Source: Lactobacillus intestinalis (lineage in GTDB: Bacteria; Bacillota; Bacilli; Lactobacillales; Lactobacillaceae). From it: a stretch of 64,000 bases of DNA. The DNA lies in the NCBI RefSeq assembly GCF_024397795.1, contig NZ_CP072983.1, positions 1,116,001 to 1,180,000 on the forward strand, written 5' to 3'. Below the pieces are notes generated by a model, which worked only from the letters and a program-made list of their open reading frames with translations, was not told the origin of the DNA and made no database searches. Positions 62,215 through 64,000 of this stretch are shown piece after piece (position 1 is the first letter of the stretch; each line of letters begins with the position of its first letter). The position numbers and the translations under genes were made by a program.

Positions 62215-63864
62215 TCAATTTTTACTAGTTGAAATTTCGTTATTTTCATCTTCCTTGACAATATTATTGGAAACCTGTTGATCTGGCTTATAAGGGCGCT
62301 TAATTGGCATCCCCATAGGGTTTTGATCTTTAGACATAACGGTAGTAGGAACGTTTGACAAAACTTTTCCTGGCTTTTTAAGCCCTTCGATTTCCCAAGT
62401 AAACGGGGCAAACTTGTTATGAGGATTTACCCAATTAGGATGCTTCTTTGAAAGCTGATATACGCTAAAGCAAATAACCAGAACCACAGCCACTAAAGCT
62501 AGAATAACTGAAACATAAACTATAGGTGATCCTACTTCGGACTTAACCTGTGCTGGAGGATAAATGGCAAGAACAATTGCAAAAGCTGAAGAAATCAACC
62601 CTAATCCTGCAACAATCCATGCCCCCACTTTTCCTCCTGGAACTCTAAATGAACGAGGACGGTTAGGTTGGTCATAACGCAAGCGCAGAAAAGCAGTAAA
62701 CATCAAGATATAGTAAATCATGTATAAAACAGTAATTGTTTGAGTTAATAAAATCACAAATCCTTCCACATTAGGAATCAGTTTGACTAAATAGGCAACG
62801 ATAGTCATGCCAGCAATTTGGGTATACATTAAATGAGCTGGCATATTATGTTTATTATTTTGCTGGAACCAGTGTGGCAAAAAGCCACTGCCTCCAACTT
62901 GTCCTAGCATAAATGATGGACCTGCCATATTAGTAACAACCATAGCAATCGTATTGAAAAGTAATGCCCAAACAAGAATCATATACAACCAAGGCATCCC
63001 GATTGTAGAGCCTAAAACCCGAAATACAGAATAAAGGGTATATAAAACATTGATTTGCTTTTCTGGAATAATCATCGCAATAATTACCGTACCAACAACA
63101 AAGATCAAGAAAGCAAGAATAATTGAAATAAACATTGCTTTAGTAAAATCTTTTTCTGGATGTTTTAACTGTTTGATATGAGCAGCATTCATATCAATAC
63201 CCGTATATGAGAAAAACACTCCCGCAGCTAAGGCTAGAGTACTCATTCCATTCCATTTTGGAACTAATCCTTTAAATGTCATTGGAATAACTGGTTGGTG
63301 GCCTTGAGCTACCCAAACAATAGCCAAAATAATCATAACTGCCAAAGGGATCAAACTTCCGATAATAACTCCGTATTTAGCGATGTTAGAGAAAGCTTTA
63401 ACACCTTTAGTCGAAAGATATGTAAGAACCCAATATAAAATAATCCAACCCGTCATGATCAACAATTCATGTTGTGGTGCTTGTGCAAACTTAACAGCCG
63501 CATCATAGTTGGGTGTATAAAACATTATTGTTGCAGTAAAGCTAGGCATTCCCATCCCAAAGTTTAGAATCAATTGAAACCACAGGATAAGTAAGCAAGT
63601 TAATCCCCAGCCTTTGCCTAATCCTTCACCAACCCAACGGAAAATTCCTCCACGATTACTCCAACCTGAACCTAATTCCGCAGCAACTAGAGCTGTTGGA
63701 ATAAAGAAACAAATGGCGCCAATTGCGAAGTAAGTTACTGAGGCAAGCCCATAAAATGATTGCTGAACATCATTTGCTAGTCCCGCAACAATGGAAACAT
63801 TCATCATTGTTAAGGCAAGTACGGAGATATAGGTCTTTTTCCTGTTAGTTTTTTCTTCTCCCAT
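62215..63864 (-). CDS. APC-superfamily amino acid antiporter, GadC-like
   Basis: 549 residues, about 12 membrane helices. MMNVSIVAGLANDVQQSF in the first helix and AAELGSGWSNRGGIFRWVGE match glutamate/GABA antiporter-like proteins. The soluble C-terminus has about 100 residues. I prefer ATG 63864; frames to 63885 begin with TTG without a ribosome site. It heads a three-gene operon with two hydrolases, so its cargo may be a product of them. A 14-bp palindrome lies upstream. Confidence 0.82.
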   Translation of the reverse strand: MGEEKTNRKKTYISVLALTMMNVSIVAGLANDVQQSFYGLASVTYFAIGAICFFIPTALVAAELGSGWSNRGGIFRWVGEGLGKGWGLTCLLILWFQLILNFGMGMPSFTATIMFYTPNYDAAVKFAQAPQHELLIMTGWIILYWVLTYLSTKGVKAFSNIAKYGVIIGSLIPLAVMIILAIVWVAQGHQPVIPMTFKGLVPKWNGMSTLALAAGVFFSYTGIDMNAAHIKQLKHPEKDFTKAMFISIILAFLIFVVGTVIIAMIIPEKQINVLYTLYSVFRVLGSTIGMPWLYMILVWALLFNTIAMVVTNMAGPSFMLGQVGGSGFLPHWFQQNNKHNMPAHLMYTQIAGMTIVAYLVKLIPNVEGFVILLTQTITVLYMIYYILMFTAFLRLRYDQPNRPRSFRVPGGKVGAWIVAGLGLISSAFAIVLAIYPPAQVKSEVGSPIVYVSVILALVAVVLVICFSVYQLSKKHPNWVNPHNKFAPFTWEIEGLKKPGKVLSNVPTTVMSKDQNPMGMPIKRPYKPDQQVSNNIVKEDENNEISTSKN

Positions 63865-63951
63865 GCAAATACTCACTTCTTCCAAAAGAAACTTACTGAA
63901 AGTTAATCTATAAAAATAAAAAATTAATACAATAAATAACTATTTATATAA

Positions 63952-63965
63952 TAACTTGCAAGTTA
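63952..63965. promoter_or_regulatory. 14-bp palindrome upstream of the permease-peptidase-hydrolase operon
   Basis: TAACTTGCAAGTTA is perfectly self-complementary, 88 bp before the permease start. TTGCAA inside it could also be a -35, with TATTTA 17 bp downstream, so a repressor bound here would block initiation. The rest of 63865-64000 is AT-rich leader without other features. Confidence 0.45.
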
Positions 63966-64000
63966 AGATAATAATTATATATTCACCTTTTAGATTAGAA

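Noticed and set aside
1..64000. Insertion sequences, prophage genes, CRISPR arrays, integrases or attachment sites
   Set aside because: None seen. The tRNA-Arg gene at 52701 has no integrase or repeated 3' end nearby.

Overview
This is a low-GC Firmicute chromosome segment that reads as a member of the Lactobacillus gasseri/johnsonii group. The reasons are the tmRNA tag (AKNSNSYAVAA), the standalone zinc-ribbon S14 gene, the conserved murB-potABCD-cdaA-cdaR-glmM order, the cggR-gap-pgk-tpiA operon, and many strong purine-rich Shine-Dalgarno sites with frequent TTG/GTG starts. The species assignment is inferred from gene content and order; no database was searched. I see no phage, insertion sequence, CRISPR array, integrase or plasmid function. 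The window looks like core chromosome with some lineage-specific loci.

Layout. 1-10.6 kb: tail of a serine hydrolase, an MFS drug exporter, pgi, a VanZ-like protein, an LtaS-type phosphoglycerol transferase, then a manA/SdpI-like/response regulator/histidine kinase operon. It ends with a scar where a DUF3737 beta-helix gene and a PatB/MalY-type aminotransferase gene have been cut and joined. 10.7-18.7 kb: ssrA (tmRNA), ackA, a YtxK-like methyltransferase and the comG competence pilus operon (comGA to a short comGG-like gene), then yebC and a second VanZ-like gene. 18.7-27.3 kb: rpsN with a newly noticed 33-codon upstream ORF, an APC permease, a DUF441 protein, HAD phosphatases, asparaginase, and a CopY/FluC-FluC/unknown membrane protein/LMW-phosphatase operon. 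27.3-33 kb: the mannitol PTS operon with its PRD activator. 33-43 kb: glmS, then a cell-wall precursor, polyamine and c-di-AMP operon.

43-52.6 kb: an exonuclease, ung-pta-tsaE, a HAD phosphatase with an unknown partner, an acetyltransferase with a structured leader, and the glycolytic operon under CggR. 52.7-64 kb: tRNA-Arg(CCG), a GtrB/GtrA-like pair, two tandem paralogous secreted proteins, an APC permease, an atypical Fur-family regulator, and an operon of amino-acid permease, papain-like peptidase and C45-like Ntn hydrolase.

The genes fit a fermentative, auxotrophic gut lactobacillus. Sugar entry (mannitol PTS, ManA, Pgi) feeds glycolysis (Gap, Pgk, TpiA) and acetate/ATP formation (Pta, AckA), while GlmS, GlmM and MurB draw fructose-6-phosphate into peptidoglycan. 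CcpA-type sites, a CggR operator and paired NagR-like sites before glmS suggest sugar control. The points most worth a second look are the SD-masking hairpin before comGA, the sORF coupled to rpsN, the structured leader at 47.9-48.1 kb, the tandem surface proteins, the permease-peptidase-amidase operon, and the Fur homologue lacking one structural cysteine.
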